This document shows positions 44,498 to 52,395 of a stretch of DNA of 64,000 nucleotides, one piece after another. Below the pieces are notes generated by a model. That model was not told the origin of the DNA. It worked only from the letters and a program-made list of their open reading frames with translations, and ran no database searches. The DNA comes from Paracrocinitomix sp039939375 (lineage in GTDB: Bacteria > Bacteroidota > Bacteroidia > Flavobacteriales_D > Crocinitomicaceae). Every line of letters starts with the position of its first letter. The stretch's first letter is position 1. Both the position numbers and the translations under genes were made by a program. The stretch lies in NCBI GenBank assembly GCA_039939375.1, contig JBDVJO010000007.1:124001-188000 (forward strand). The letters run 5' to 3'.

Positions 44498-46954
44498 ATG
44501 TTGAGAAGACTCTTTCTTTTATCGATCATCCTGCTTAGCGCATTTTCAAATTTCGCTCAAGACGAAATGCCAAACTCTGTTGATGAAGTCATCAAATGGA
44601 ATTTTACAGTAACCCACGAAGGATGTGAAGCTATCATTAATATGACTGCAGAGCAGAAAGATCACTGGCATGTTTATACACAGAAGCAACCCAACGGATC
44701 TGTTGCCTACCCAACTGAATTTACTTTTGCAGAAAGTGATGATTATGAATTAATCGGGTCTGTTCGCGAATATGGTGCTGAAGAGCATGACAATGACGGA
44801 TTCCCTGAAAAATACTTCCCAGGAGATAAAGCAAAGTTTAAGCAACGAATTAAAATCAATACGGACAAGCCATTCACAATAAAACTTGAATATGGTTTCA
44901 TGGCCTGTAAAACAGCCTGTTTCCCGCCAGAATTTAGAGAGGTTGATATTAAATGTGACGGTAAAAAAGGAGACTGTGAAGCTGTAGAGGTTGACCCAGA
45001 AATGGCAGATACTTCTGAAGTTGAAGTAGAATTAATTGACTCTCCAATAGGTTTTCAAGCATTCTCTACTTTCTCTTCTAAAACAGATTACAGACTAGTT
45101 GTAACGCCAATCATCAATAGCGGCAACTTCTTACTGAACGGTGGATTTAAAGTTAAATTTGAAGGCTCATTTACTGCAGATGGAAAACTAAATTTACCGG
45201 CATTTAAAGACTCTAGCATCACTAAAGACTCAATCACTTTCAGTGTTTATGACGCCGGACAAATTATACAATCTATCAAAATCGATAGAAATGATTCTGC
45301 TCAAACCATTAAAGCCATGATCACTTACGAAGGTATCAATGATGCTGGTGAAAGATTTGTATCTAAAGAAACAGAAATCGCAATCCCGCTTGAAGAAGCA
45401 TTCTTTTCAGAAAATAGTGATGGTATAAGTGGAAGCTCTTATTGGGGAATCTTTTTCCTTGCATTCGGAGGAGGACTCTTAGCCTTGTTAACACCATGTG
45501 TATTCCCAATGATTCCAATGACGGTAAGTTTCTTTACAAAAGGAAGTGAAGACAAAAAGAAAGGACTTTTCAGAGGAGTCATGTATGGATTATTCATCTT
45601 TTTAATCTATGTATTACTGAGTTTGCCTTTCCACTTATTAGACAATTTAGACCCAAGCATCTTAAATGGAATTGGAACTAACGGACCGCTAAACATCTTC
45701 TTCTTCCTGATGCTAGCCGTGTTTGCCATGTCATTTTTAGGAGCATTTGAAATCACAATGCCAAGTAAGCTTACAAATAGCGCAGATAAAAAATCTAATC
45801 TTGGAGGACTTATCGGTATCTTTTTCATGGCGATTACGCTAGCACTAGTTTCATTCTCTTGTACTGGTCCAATTTTAGGTGGACTTCTTGCGAGCGCCTC
45901 TTCTAGTGGCGGCGGCGGCGCATGGAACCTCACAGTAGGAATGGCAGGATTTGGTATTGCGCTTGGATTACCATTTGCTTTATTCGCAATCTTTCCAGGA
46001 TGGTTAAATAGACTGCCTTCTTCTGGGGGATGGTTAAACCAGGTAAAAGTGGTTTTAGGTTTACTAGAATTAGCTTTAGCATTCAAATTCTTATCTGTAG
46101 CAGACATCTATTATGACGGTCATATCTTAGAAAGAGAATTGTTTATCGCAATTTGGGCAGGTATCTTCCTTATTATGGCTATGTACTTATTCGGGATTTT
46201 CAGAACAAGTCACGACTCACCTCCGGGTAACGGACTCGGAACCTTTAGAATTGTAGTTGGTATGGTAGCATTCATTTTCGGGCTTTACTTAATCCCAGGA
46301 ATGTTTGGAGCTCCGGTTAAATTGATTTCAGCCTTCGCTCCACCAGAAAGCTATAGCGAAATTCCATACGGAATCCACGGACACGCACCTGATTTACCTG
46401 AAGGCGCAAGCTATGAACACGGTTTGGTTGTATTCCATGATATTGCTGATGCAGAGCGCTACGCAGAAGAAACAGGTAAGCCAATTATGATTGACTTTAC
46501 TGGTGAAAACTGTGTAAACTGCAGAAAGATGGAAGCCAACGTTTGGTCTGCTGACGAAGTACACGCACTCATGTCTCAAGACTTTGTGATAGCCTCTCTT
46601 TATGTTGATGATGCAGCAAAACTTGACAAACCAGAAATATCACCATACTCCGGTCGAGAATTAAATACTTATGGAGATAAATGGGCTGATTTCCAATCAA
46701 AAGTCTTTAACAAAAACTCACAACCTCAATACGTGATCCTTGATAAAAATGGCGACATGATCAACTCAGATGCTTCATTCCAAAGTCACGGAAGTCCAGA
46801 TTTATTTGAAAAATGGCTAGAGTCTGGTAAGGAACAATTTGAAAAAAGAGGAGACATTCCTGTTGTATTTGGAAAAATTGAATACATCACTGAATCGAAG
46901 AATTTCTCTGTAGAAGGAGGTGAAGAGCTAAAATCTGATATAGAACTCAGATAA
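44498..46954 (+). CDS. Thiol:disulfide interchange protein DsbD-like
   Basis: 818 residues with a signal peptide (MLRRLFLLSIILLSAFSNFA). The N-terminal DsbD-alpha-like domain has the redox pair ACKTACFPP. Eight or so membrane helices follow, with the paired cysteines in LLALLTPCVFPMIP and ALVSFSCTGPILGG. The C-terminal thioredoxin-like domain has IDFTGENCVNCRKMEANVW. All six cysteines of the electron relay are present. It moves electrons from cytoplasmic thioredoxin to the periplasm. A frame from 44390 would add 36 residues ahead of the signal peptide and is rejected. The gene is monocistronic. Confidence 0.93.
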   Translation: MLRRLFLLSIILLSAFSNFAQDEMPNSVDEVIKWNFTVTHEGCEAIINMTAEQKDHWHVYTQKQPNGSVAYPTEFTFAESDDYELIGSVREYGAEEHDNDGFPEKYFPGDKAKFKQRIKINTDKPFTIKLEYGFMACKTACFPPEFREVDIKCDGKKGDCEAVEVDPEMADTSEVEVELIDSPIGFQAFSTFSSKTDYRLVVTPIINSGNFLLNGGFKVKFEGSFTADGKLNLPAFKDSSITKDSITFSVYDAGQIIQSIKIDRNDSAQTIKAMITYEGINDAGERFVSKETEIAIPLEEAFFSENSDGISGSSYWGIFFLAFGGGLLALLTPCVFPMIPMTVSFFTKGSEDKKKGLFRGVMYGLFIFLIYVLLSLPFHLLDNLDPSILNGIGTNGPLNIFFFLMLAVFAMSFLGAFEITMPSKLTNSADKKSNLGGLIGIFFMAITLALVSFSCTGPILGGLLASASSSGGGGAWNLTVGMAGFGIALGLPFALFAIFPGWLNRLPSSGGWLNQVKVVLGLLELALAFKFLSVADIYYDGHILERELFIAIWAGIFLIMAMYLFGIFRTSHDSPPGNGLGTFRIVVGMVAFIFGLYLIPGMFGAPVKLISAFAPPESYSEIPYGIHGHAPDLPEGASYEHGLVVFHDIADAERYAEETGKPIMIDFTGENCVNCRKMEANVWSADEVHALMSQDFVIASLYVDDAAKLDKPEISPYSGRELNTYGDKWADFQSKVFNKNSQPQYVILDKNGDMINSDASFQSHGSPDLFEKWLESGKEQFEKRGDIPVVFGKIEYITESKNFSVEGGEELKSDIELR

Positions 46955-46973
46955 TCAAACTTTCAAAACGAAT

Positions 46974-47008
46974 AAAAAGTCCTGCTTAGTTTAAGTAGGA
47001 CTTTTTTG
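46974..47008 (+). terminator. Intrinsic terminator after the DsbD-type gene
   Basis: Arms aaaaagtcctgctta (46974-46988) and taagtaggacttttt (46992-47006) give a 15 bp stem with one G-U pair and a 3-base loop, ending in a T-run. Confidence 0.9.
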
Positions 47009-47080
47009 TTACTAACTGACGGTCTTTGTATTATGCTTTAAAGAAATGAACCTTTTAAGATAAAGGTTGTACCAAAAAGC

Positions 47081-47722
47081 ATGATACAAACATTGAAAAA
47101 TACATCCTGGCTAATCATCTTAGCGCTTTCAGTGTTTTTATTTTACATTACCTCTGAATACCTTTCTTTTCAACCAGATGTCAACTTTCTTTTGGTAAAA
47201 GAGAATATTGTATTTGACCCTATTTGGAGACCCACTTTCTATATTCATGTCATTAGTGGTATGGCCGTAATACTGGTGGGACCACTTCAATTTCTGCCAC
47301 AGCTAAGAAAAAAATCCATCAAACTTCACAAGCAATTAGGGAAAATTTACGCTTACGGAATTCTTCTTTTTGCAGCACCAACTGGATTAATCATGGCATT
47401 TTATGCTGAAGGTGGCCTGAGTTCAACTATCGCATTTTTGGTGATGGGCGTCTTGTGGTTTTTGACGACAATTCTGGCGATTTATTTTGTAAGAAAAGGA
47501 AACATATTGGCGCATCAAAAATGGATGTACAGGAGTTTTGCCTTAAGCTTCGCCGCGGTAACATTAAGAATATTGGTTCCATTATTTTCTTTAACAACAG
47601 AATTAACTGAACTAGAAATTATTGTATCCACTGCTTGGCTTAGCTGGATTATCAACTTATTGCTGGTAGAAATCTACCTCATTTTAACCTTTAAATTTTC
47701 ACTTAAAAAACAGACATTATGA
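47081..47722 (+). CDS. DUF2306 family membrane protein
   Basis: 213 residues with seven membrane helices. YIHVISGMAVILVGPLQFLP and KLHKQLGKIYAYGILLFAAP carry the conserved histidines of DUF2306 (a cytochrome b561/DUF420-like four-helix arrangement), then AHQKWMYRSFALSFAAVTLR. The histidines may bind haem, but no role is established. It overlaps the next gene by four bases. Confidence 0.85.
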   Translation: MIQTLKNTSWLIILALSVFLFYITSEYLSFQPDVNFLLVKENIVFDPIWRPTFYIHVISGMAVILVGPLQFLPQLRKKSIKLHKQLGKIYAYGILLFAAPTGLIMAFYAEGGLSSTIAFLVMGVLWFLTTILAIYFVRKGNILAHQKWMYRSFALSFAAVTLRILVPLFSLTTELTELEIIVSTAWLSWIINLLLVEIYLILTFKFSLKKQTL

Positions 47723-48147
47723 AAAAGATAATCGCGTTAACACTTTTTGTAGGAGCCACCCTTTGCTTCTACTCTTTCAACAATAATTCCGAATCAACAA
47801 GCAGTAAAGTTGGTGAAGAATCCAAAATTAGCAGCTCAGAAATTTGGGAACACATGAATAAAAAAGTATTCCCTGAATTGGAAGATCTGGTTGGATACAA
47901 TAAAAAAGAAAAACTTTTCAGCAGATGCCCATCAGGCTTTAGTCAGCACAAAAGTGAAGAAAAAAGCAATGAAGAGTTTGTTTACGGAACCATCACTTTT
48001 GCAGAAGGCTGTAGTAGAGAAGAATACTGCTTTTATAAAATTGACTGGAAAACCAAAGACACCAAACTAAAGAAAAAAGAAAAAGATGACTTTGTTGCTA
48101 TTTCAACTTTCGTTAAAACTGAGAGTCAAAAAGTCGCAAAAATCTAA
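47719..48147 (+). CDS. Secreted protein of unknown function
   Basis: 142 residues with a signal-like N-terminus (MKKIIALTLFVGATLCFYSF), then a Ser/Lys-rich linker and a domain with cysteines in FSRCPSGF, AEGCSREEYCFYKIDW that could form disulfides. No family was recognised. It is translationally coupled to the DUF2306 gene, which suggests a shared envelope task. Confidence 0.7.
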   Translation: MKKIIALTLFVGATLCFYSFNNNSESTSSKVGEESKISSSEIWEHMNKKVFPELEDLVGYNKKEKLFSRCPSGFSQHKSEEKSNEEFVYGTITFAEGCSREEYCFYKIDWKTKDTKLKKKEKDDFVAISTFVKTESQKVAKI

Positions 48148-48175
48148 AACAATTTAGCAGCAACAAGTCATTATA

Positions 48176-48204
48176 AGGAGAGCATTTAGGTGCTCTCTTT
48201 TTTT
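48176..48204. terminator. Shared terminator of convergent genes
   Basis: Stem gagagca (48178-48184) and tgctctc (48191-48197), extended by a G-T and an A-T pair, with seven T after it on the plus strand. The yidD stop codon (48186-48188) sits in the loop. Confidence 0.75.
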
Positions 48205-48437
48205 CTTTTAGGATTCTCCGGTACCGGGTCGTGCCCCATTCCTCCCCAAGGATGACAAGTAATCATTCTTTTTACTCCTAACCATATCCCTTTAATTGGT
48301 CCCCACTGCTGTATTGCTGTAATCATATAAGCACTGCAAGTAGGATGATACCTACAACTAGCAGGTAAAATTGGAGAAATTATCCACTGATAAATTTTAA
48401 CCGGAAAAATAAAAATAGCGTTTACGATTCGCCTCAT
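48186..48437 (-). CDS. yidD: Membrane protein insertion efficiency factor YidD
   Basis: 83 residues. IFPVKIYQWIISPILPASCR, YHPTCSAYMITAIQ and CHPWGGMGHDPVP are the family signature (haemolysin domain, DUF37). It assists YidC-dependent membrane insertion. In many bacteria it neighbours rnpA and yidC; here it follows a zinc-ribbon gene with a four-base overlap. Confidence 0.95.
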   Translation of the reverse strand: MRRIVNAIFIFPVKIYQWIISPILPASCRYHPTCSAYMITAIQQWGPIKGIWLGVKRMITCHPWGGMGHDPVPENPKRKKEST

Positions 48438-48811
48438 TTCACATAGGATTGCCTTACAACCAAGGCGTATCCACCATCTTCTAGCTTAATATACCCTTGA
48501 TCATAACAAAAGTAATACTTTCCGCCCTTCTTTGTCTCATAAACATTCGTGAAATAAGCAAAATTGAAACCATTTTCCATCATCAACTCAGCAGAAACCT
48601 TGGCTTTTCCTTTTGGATTTAACGCTGCCAAAATCCGTCTATTTTTTCTCAGAATATTATTCACCCGCCTCATGTAGGTAGAGTAATCTCTATTCACCTC
48701 ATTATGTGCTCCAGATCGACAATAATCAGAACAATACTTCTTATCTCTTCTTCCAAAAAGTTCTGCCCCGCAATGAGCACACGATCGTTTATCTTCTGTT
48801 TTTGGCGACAT
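48434..48811 (-). CDS. Zinc-ribbon protein of unknown function
   Basis: 125 residues. The N-terminus RSCAHCGAELFGRRDKKYCS followed by DYCRSGAHN forms a four-cysteine zinc ribbon (CxxC...CxxxC). The C-terminus contains KKGGKYYFCYDQGYIKLEDG, which could be a small beta domain. It is possibly a nucleic-acid-binding protein; no precise family is known to me. It overlaps yidD by four bases (ATGA). Confidence 0.8.
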   Translation of the reverse strand: MSPKTEDKRSCAHCGAELFGRRDKKYCSDYCRSGAHNEVNRDYSTYMRRVNNILRKNRRILAALNPKGKAKVSAELMMENGFNFAYFTNVYETKKGGKYYFCYDQGYIKLEDGGYALVVRQSYVK

Positions 48812-48874
48812 ATTTGAATAACCAGACTAGAAAGATAAAAATTATAGGTGAAATGCCTATCTTCGAAGATAAGA

Positions 48875-49801
48875 ATGTACGGAAAAATTAACATCCAAGA
48901 ATTGGCCAAGTTCGGCAACCTAGAATTTGTTGCAAAACAAGTTGTTGAGGGATTTATTACAGGTATGCACAGATCTCCTTTTCACGGATTTTCTGTTGAA
49001 TTCGCTGAGCACAGACTGTACAACAACGGTGAAAGCACAAGGCATATAGACTGGAAACTCTTCGCAAAATCAGACAAATTATTCGTTAAACGCTACGAAG
49101 AAGAAACCAATTTAAGGTGTCGAATGATTCTGGATGTGTCTTCATCCATGTACTTTCCTGAAATTTCAGAAGATTACCCACTTAACAAATTAGGCTTCAG
49201 CATTTATGCCATGGCCTCACTTATTGAAATCCTAAAAAAACAAAGAGATGGCGTTGGTTTAACCGTTTTTGAAGATGATATTAAACTAGATACCGCCATC
49301 AAAACTTCAGCTACTCACCACAGACGAATTTATCATGAGTTAGAACAACTGATGAAAACTCAAAGTGAGCGACTTGAGATAAAAACTAAGCTAACAGACG
49401 TTTTACATAACGTAGCCGAGAACAATCATAAGCGTTCGTTAATCGTCATTTTCTCCGACTTTTTCTCAGGAGAAAGTTTAGAAGATATTACAGATGCTTT
49501 TCTGCACTTAAAACACAATAAGCACGAGGTATTACTTTTCCATGTTACCGATAAAAAACATGAAATAGACTTAGATTTCCCGAACAAACCCACAACTTTT
49601 ATTGATTTAGAATCTGGAGAAAAGGTGAAATTACAACCCAATGAGATTAAAAAAACTTACAAAAAAGAAGTTTCTGAATTAAATGCGGCACTAAAATTAA
49701 AATGTTCTCAATTTAAAATTGACTTCATAGAAGTTGATATTCAGGAAGGTGTAGAATTTGTTTTGCAGCAGTATCTCGTAAAGCGACAAAAAATTATTTA
49801 A
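48875..49801 (+). CDS. DUF58/vWA-like protein
   Basis: 308 residues from the ATG at 48875 (MYGKINIQELAKFGNLEFVA); an ATG at 48848 lies before the likely promoter box TATCTTCG at 48858 and is rejected. GMHRSPFHGFSVEFAEHRLY, GESTRHIDWKLFAKSDKLFV and KRYEEETNLRCRMILDVSSS are typical of DUF58, with a vWA-like metal site DVSSSM. Such proteins usually accompany a MoxR AAA+ ATPase in Bacteroidota aerotolerance-type loci; none is nearby here. There is no membrane segment. The role is unknown. Confidence 0.88.
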   Translation: MYGKINIQELAKFGNLEFVAKQVVEGFITGMHRSPFHGFSVEFAEHRLYNNGESTRHIDWKLFAKSDKLFVKRYEEETNLRCRMILDVSSSMYFPEISEDYPLNKLGFSIYAMASLIEILKKQRDGVGLTVFEDDIKLDTAIKTSATHHRRIYHELEQLMKTQSERLEIKTKLTDVLHNVAENNHKRSLIVIFSDFFSGESLEDITDAFLHLKHNKHEVLLFHVTDKKHEIDLDFPNKPTTFIDLESGEKVKLQPNEIKKTYKKEVSELNAALKLKCSQFKIDFIEVDIQEGVEFVLQQYLVKRQKII

Positions 49802-49816
49802 TTTTTATTTTTTTCA

Positions 49817-49846
49817 TTGTTGATTTAAAAAAAAGATATAAATTTG
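49817..49846 (+). promoter_or_regulatory. Promoter of tRNA-Asp
   Basis: TTG (49817-49819), a 19-base spacer and TAAATTTG (49839-49846) match the Bacteroidota primary sigma consensus exactly. Transcription would start near 49852, about 20 nt ahead of the tRNA. Confidence 0.75.
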
Positions 49847-49873
49847 CCTTCGCTTTCAGAGGAGAGCAACATT

Positions 49874-49950
49874 GGTCCGGTAGTTCAGTTGGTTAGAATA
49901 CATGCCTGTCACGCATGGGGTCGCGAGTTCGAGTCTCGTCCGGACCGCCA
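49874..49950 (+). tRNA. tRNA-Asp (anticodon GTC)
   Basis: Acceptor arm GGTCCGG (49874-49880) pairs with CCGGACC (49940-49946), followed by discriminator G and an encoded CCA. The anticodon stem is CATGC/GCATG around the loop CTGTCAC, so the anticodon is GTC. The T arm GCGAG-TTCGAGT-CTCGT is normal. Confidence 0.97.
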
Positions 49951-49993
49951 ACTCAGTTTGAGTAAAGATAAGTCTATATGGCTGTAGACCTAG

Positions 49994-50033
49994 AAACCCC
50001 AAGATTTAAGGAAATCTTGGGGTTTTGTTTTTT
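49994..50033 (+). terminator. Intrinsic terminator after tRNA-Asp
   Basis: Perfect 14 bp stem aaaccccaagattt (49994-50007) and aaatcttggggttt (50012-50025) with a 4-base loop, followed by a T-rich run. Confidence 0.92.
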
Positions 50034-50053
50034 TATTATAGATTATTGGCAAG

Positions 50054-50677
50054 ATGACAAGCGATAATATATCACATTTAAATAGGGCTGATAAGATTGT
50101 ATTAATTCTCATTCCTCTAACCTTCTCGATAGGCGTTATTGGTTTGAAAATTAATCAGGATCCAATTGAACAAATAGGTTTTTTCGGAATATTAATTTCA
50201 TGCGCCTTAATTCTAGCTTTCCTGATTCTACAAGTGCAAAAAGTTAATAACGTCTTACTTGGAGTTACGCTATTTGGTTCTCTGCCCTTGGTAGTAATCA
50301 GCCTATATAAGTTCTTACATTGGTTTCTAAACATCATTCACATTGGTGCTTCAATTGCTTTATTAATTGTGGTTTTGGTATATCTTATAAAGGAAGGTCC
50401 AAAGTTATTTTCTAGAAACAAATTTTCAATAGCTCTAATTTTTCTTATAGCCCTACATGGTCTCTATGCCACTCTAACATTCCTTTCAGGTTCCTTACCC
50501 GTTTACTCAAGTGGAACACTCTACTATTCAGTATTTATAACACTTATTACAGCTGGAATCGCAATACTCATTTGGAACAAGGAACTTGAAACAAGAACCT
50601 TACTAATATGTATGTTGATGTATCCTCTTTTCGAATGTCTAAAACTACTTTGGCACATCTTACCTCCTTATAACTAG
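50054..50677 (+). CDS. Integral membrane protein of unknown function
   Basis: 207 residues with six to seven membrane helices after a short N-terminal tail (IVLILIPLTFSIGVIGLKI; IGFFGILISCALILAFLIL; LIALHGLYATLTFLSG). No family was recognised. It is a single gene, 20 bp after the tRNA terminator and 185 bp before the kinase genes; that gap shows no clear feature apart from a weak box TACCTTTA at 50835. Confidence 0.65.
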   Translation: MTSDNISHLNRADKIVLILIPLTFSIGVIGLKINQDPIEQIGFFGILISCALILAFLILQVQKVNNVLLGVTLFGSLPLVVISLYKFLHWFLNIIHIGASIALLIVVLVYLIKEGPKLFSRNKFSIALIFLIALHGLYATLTFLSGSLPVYSSGTLYYSVFITLITAGIAILIWNKELETRTLLICMLMYPLFECLKLLWHILPPYN

Positions 50678-50862
50678 AGAAGAAAACAAAGCATAACATA
50701 ATAGCTAACTTTAGCCAAACGATAACTTCATTAAATGTTCTTCGTTTACATCATCCACTCTGAAAAGCAAAGAGCACTAGAACGACTTTCATGATAGCCA
50801 TCAAATTTCTTCTTTTTCTTCAGTATTTTCTTTCTACCTTTATTAAGAATTAATCTAAGAGC

Positions 50863-52395
50863 ATGTCAGCAGACTTACCCATTCCTGAAAATGAAAAAGA
50901 ACGTTTAGAAGCGCTAAAAAGATATGATATACTAGATACCTCAGCTGACGAACGAATTGACGATCTCACAAGTTTGGCCTCAGAAATTTGCGGTGTACCT
51001 ATTGGTCTGGTAAGTTTGATTGATGAAAATCGCCAATGGTTCAAGTCCAAAATTGGAACTGAATTAACGGAGACTCCACGAGCAATTTCATTCTGCCAGC
51101 ATGCCATAATGCAAGAAAATTTACTTGAAGTTGAAAACGCTTTGAATGATGTCCGATTTAAAGACAATGTTTTAGTTTCAGGAGAACCTAATATTAGATT
51201 CTATGCCGGACAACCCTTAATAGATGATGATGGGTATGCGCTTGGAACACTTTGTTTGTTACATGACAAACCAAAATCGTTAAATGAATTTCAAAAAAGG
51301 GCGCTCCGAATTTTGGCCAAGGAAATTGTTATTGAAATTCAAGACAATAAAAAACGAAAAGAAAGAGAAGTATACCGTAAGTTCTTTGAACAGGCTTTTG
51401 ATTTTATGTGTGTTGCAAGTGCTGATGGATATTTTAAATTAATTAATCCTTCATTTGAAAGGTTATTAGGCTGGGAAAGAGAAGAATTACTGTCAAAACC
51501 ATTTATAGACTTTGTGCATCCTGATGATGTAGAAAACACCTTGAAAGAAGTAAGTAAATTAAGTTTAGGAATTGATACCGTTGGTTTTGAAAATAGATAC
51601 ATCAAAAAAGGTGGCGGTTTCCTTTGGCTACATTGGACAAGTAAACCAGACCCTATTACCGGTGAACTTTACGCTACTGCTCATGATATTTCAGAGTTGA
51701 AAGAAATCATGTTAAAACTAGAAAATACCAATTCTTCGTTAGATGAATTCGCGCACACAGTAAGTCATGACTTAAAAGCACCACTTAGAGCAATTAGTGG
51801 ATTCGCAGAGATTTTAAAAACTGATTTAAAAGGAAAGCTTAATGAAGAAACCAGTAAGTACTTTGATTTCTTAATTGATCGAACTGAAAAAATGAACGTG
51901 TTGATTAATGGCATCTTAAAATATTCAATGGACAGTAAAACCGTGCATGAAAGCCAACGTTTTGACTCAGAAAAAGAACTCAAAGAGCTTGTTTCCAATT
52001 TCAGTCATATAGAAAATTGCACCATTTCAATTGGTAACAACTTCCCAGTTATTAAATTTAATAAAACACAATTTTTTCAGATTTATCAGAATTTAATCGA
52101 AAATGCTATAAAGTATAATGACAAAGAAAAAATTGAAATTTCATTGAATTATAAAGACATAAAGGATTTCCACGAATTTACAATTTCTGATAACGGACCC
52201 GGAATTGATCAAAACTCTTTAGAAAGAATATTTAAAATCTTTCATAAATTGAAAGAAGATGACTCTAGAGAAAGCTCTGGAATTGGATTATCTATTGTTA
52301 AGAAAATAATAGAAGCAAATAACGGATCTATAAATGCTGAGTCTGACGGAACATTAGGAACAAGCTTTATCATTAAATTACCTAAATCAAATTGA
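50863..52395 (+). CDS. GAF-PAS sensor histidine kinase
   Basis: 510 residues, soluble. A GAF domain covers about 25-160 (EICGVPIGLVSLIDENRQWF, FYAGQPL, GTLCLLHDKP). A PAS domain covers about 168-285 (GYFKLINPSFERLLGWEREE). The HisKA site is FAHTVSHDLKAPLRAISGFA with H302. The ATPase domain has NLIENAIKYN, DNGPGI and GIGLSI. There are no membrane segments, so the cue is cytoplasmic. The last base overlaps the ATG of the hybrid kinase (TGATG), so the two are made together and may share a signal. Confidence 0.93.
   Translation: MSADLPIPENEKERLEALKRYDILDTSADERIDDLTSLASEICGVPIGLVSLIDENRQWFKSKIGTELTETPRAISFCQHAIMQENLLEVENALNDVRFKDNVLVSGEPNIRFYAGQPLIDDDGYALGTLCLLHDKPKSLNEFQKRALRILAKEIVIEIQDNKKRKEREVYRKFFEQAFDFMCVASADGYFKLINPSFERLLGWEREELLSKPFIDFVHPDDVENTLKEVSKLSLGIDTVGFENRYIKKGGGFLWLHWTSKPDPITGELYATAHDISELKEIMLKLENTNSSLDEFAHTVSHDLKAPLRAISGFAEILKTDLKGKLNEETSKYFDFLIDRTEKMNVLINGILKYSMDSKTVHESQRFDSEKELKELVSNFSHIENCTISIGNNFPVIKFNKTQFFQIYQNLIENAIKYNDKEKIEISLNYKDIKDFHEFTISDNGPGIDQNSLERIFKIFHKLKEDDSRESSGIGLSIVKKIIEANNGSINAESDGTLGTSFIIKLPKSN

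Noticed and set aside
45607..46107. 166-codon frame on the minus strand inside the DsbD-type gene
   Set aside because: Antisense to conserved membrane helices with the DsbD cysteines; no promoter or family.
49874..49950. tRNA-Asp as an integration site for a mobile element
   Set aside because: No integrase and no repeat of the tRNA 3' end was seen downstream in the window; it is followed at once by a terminator and ordinary genes.
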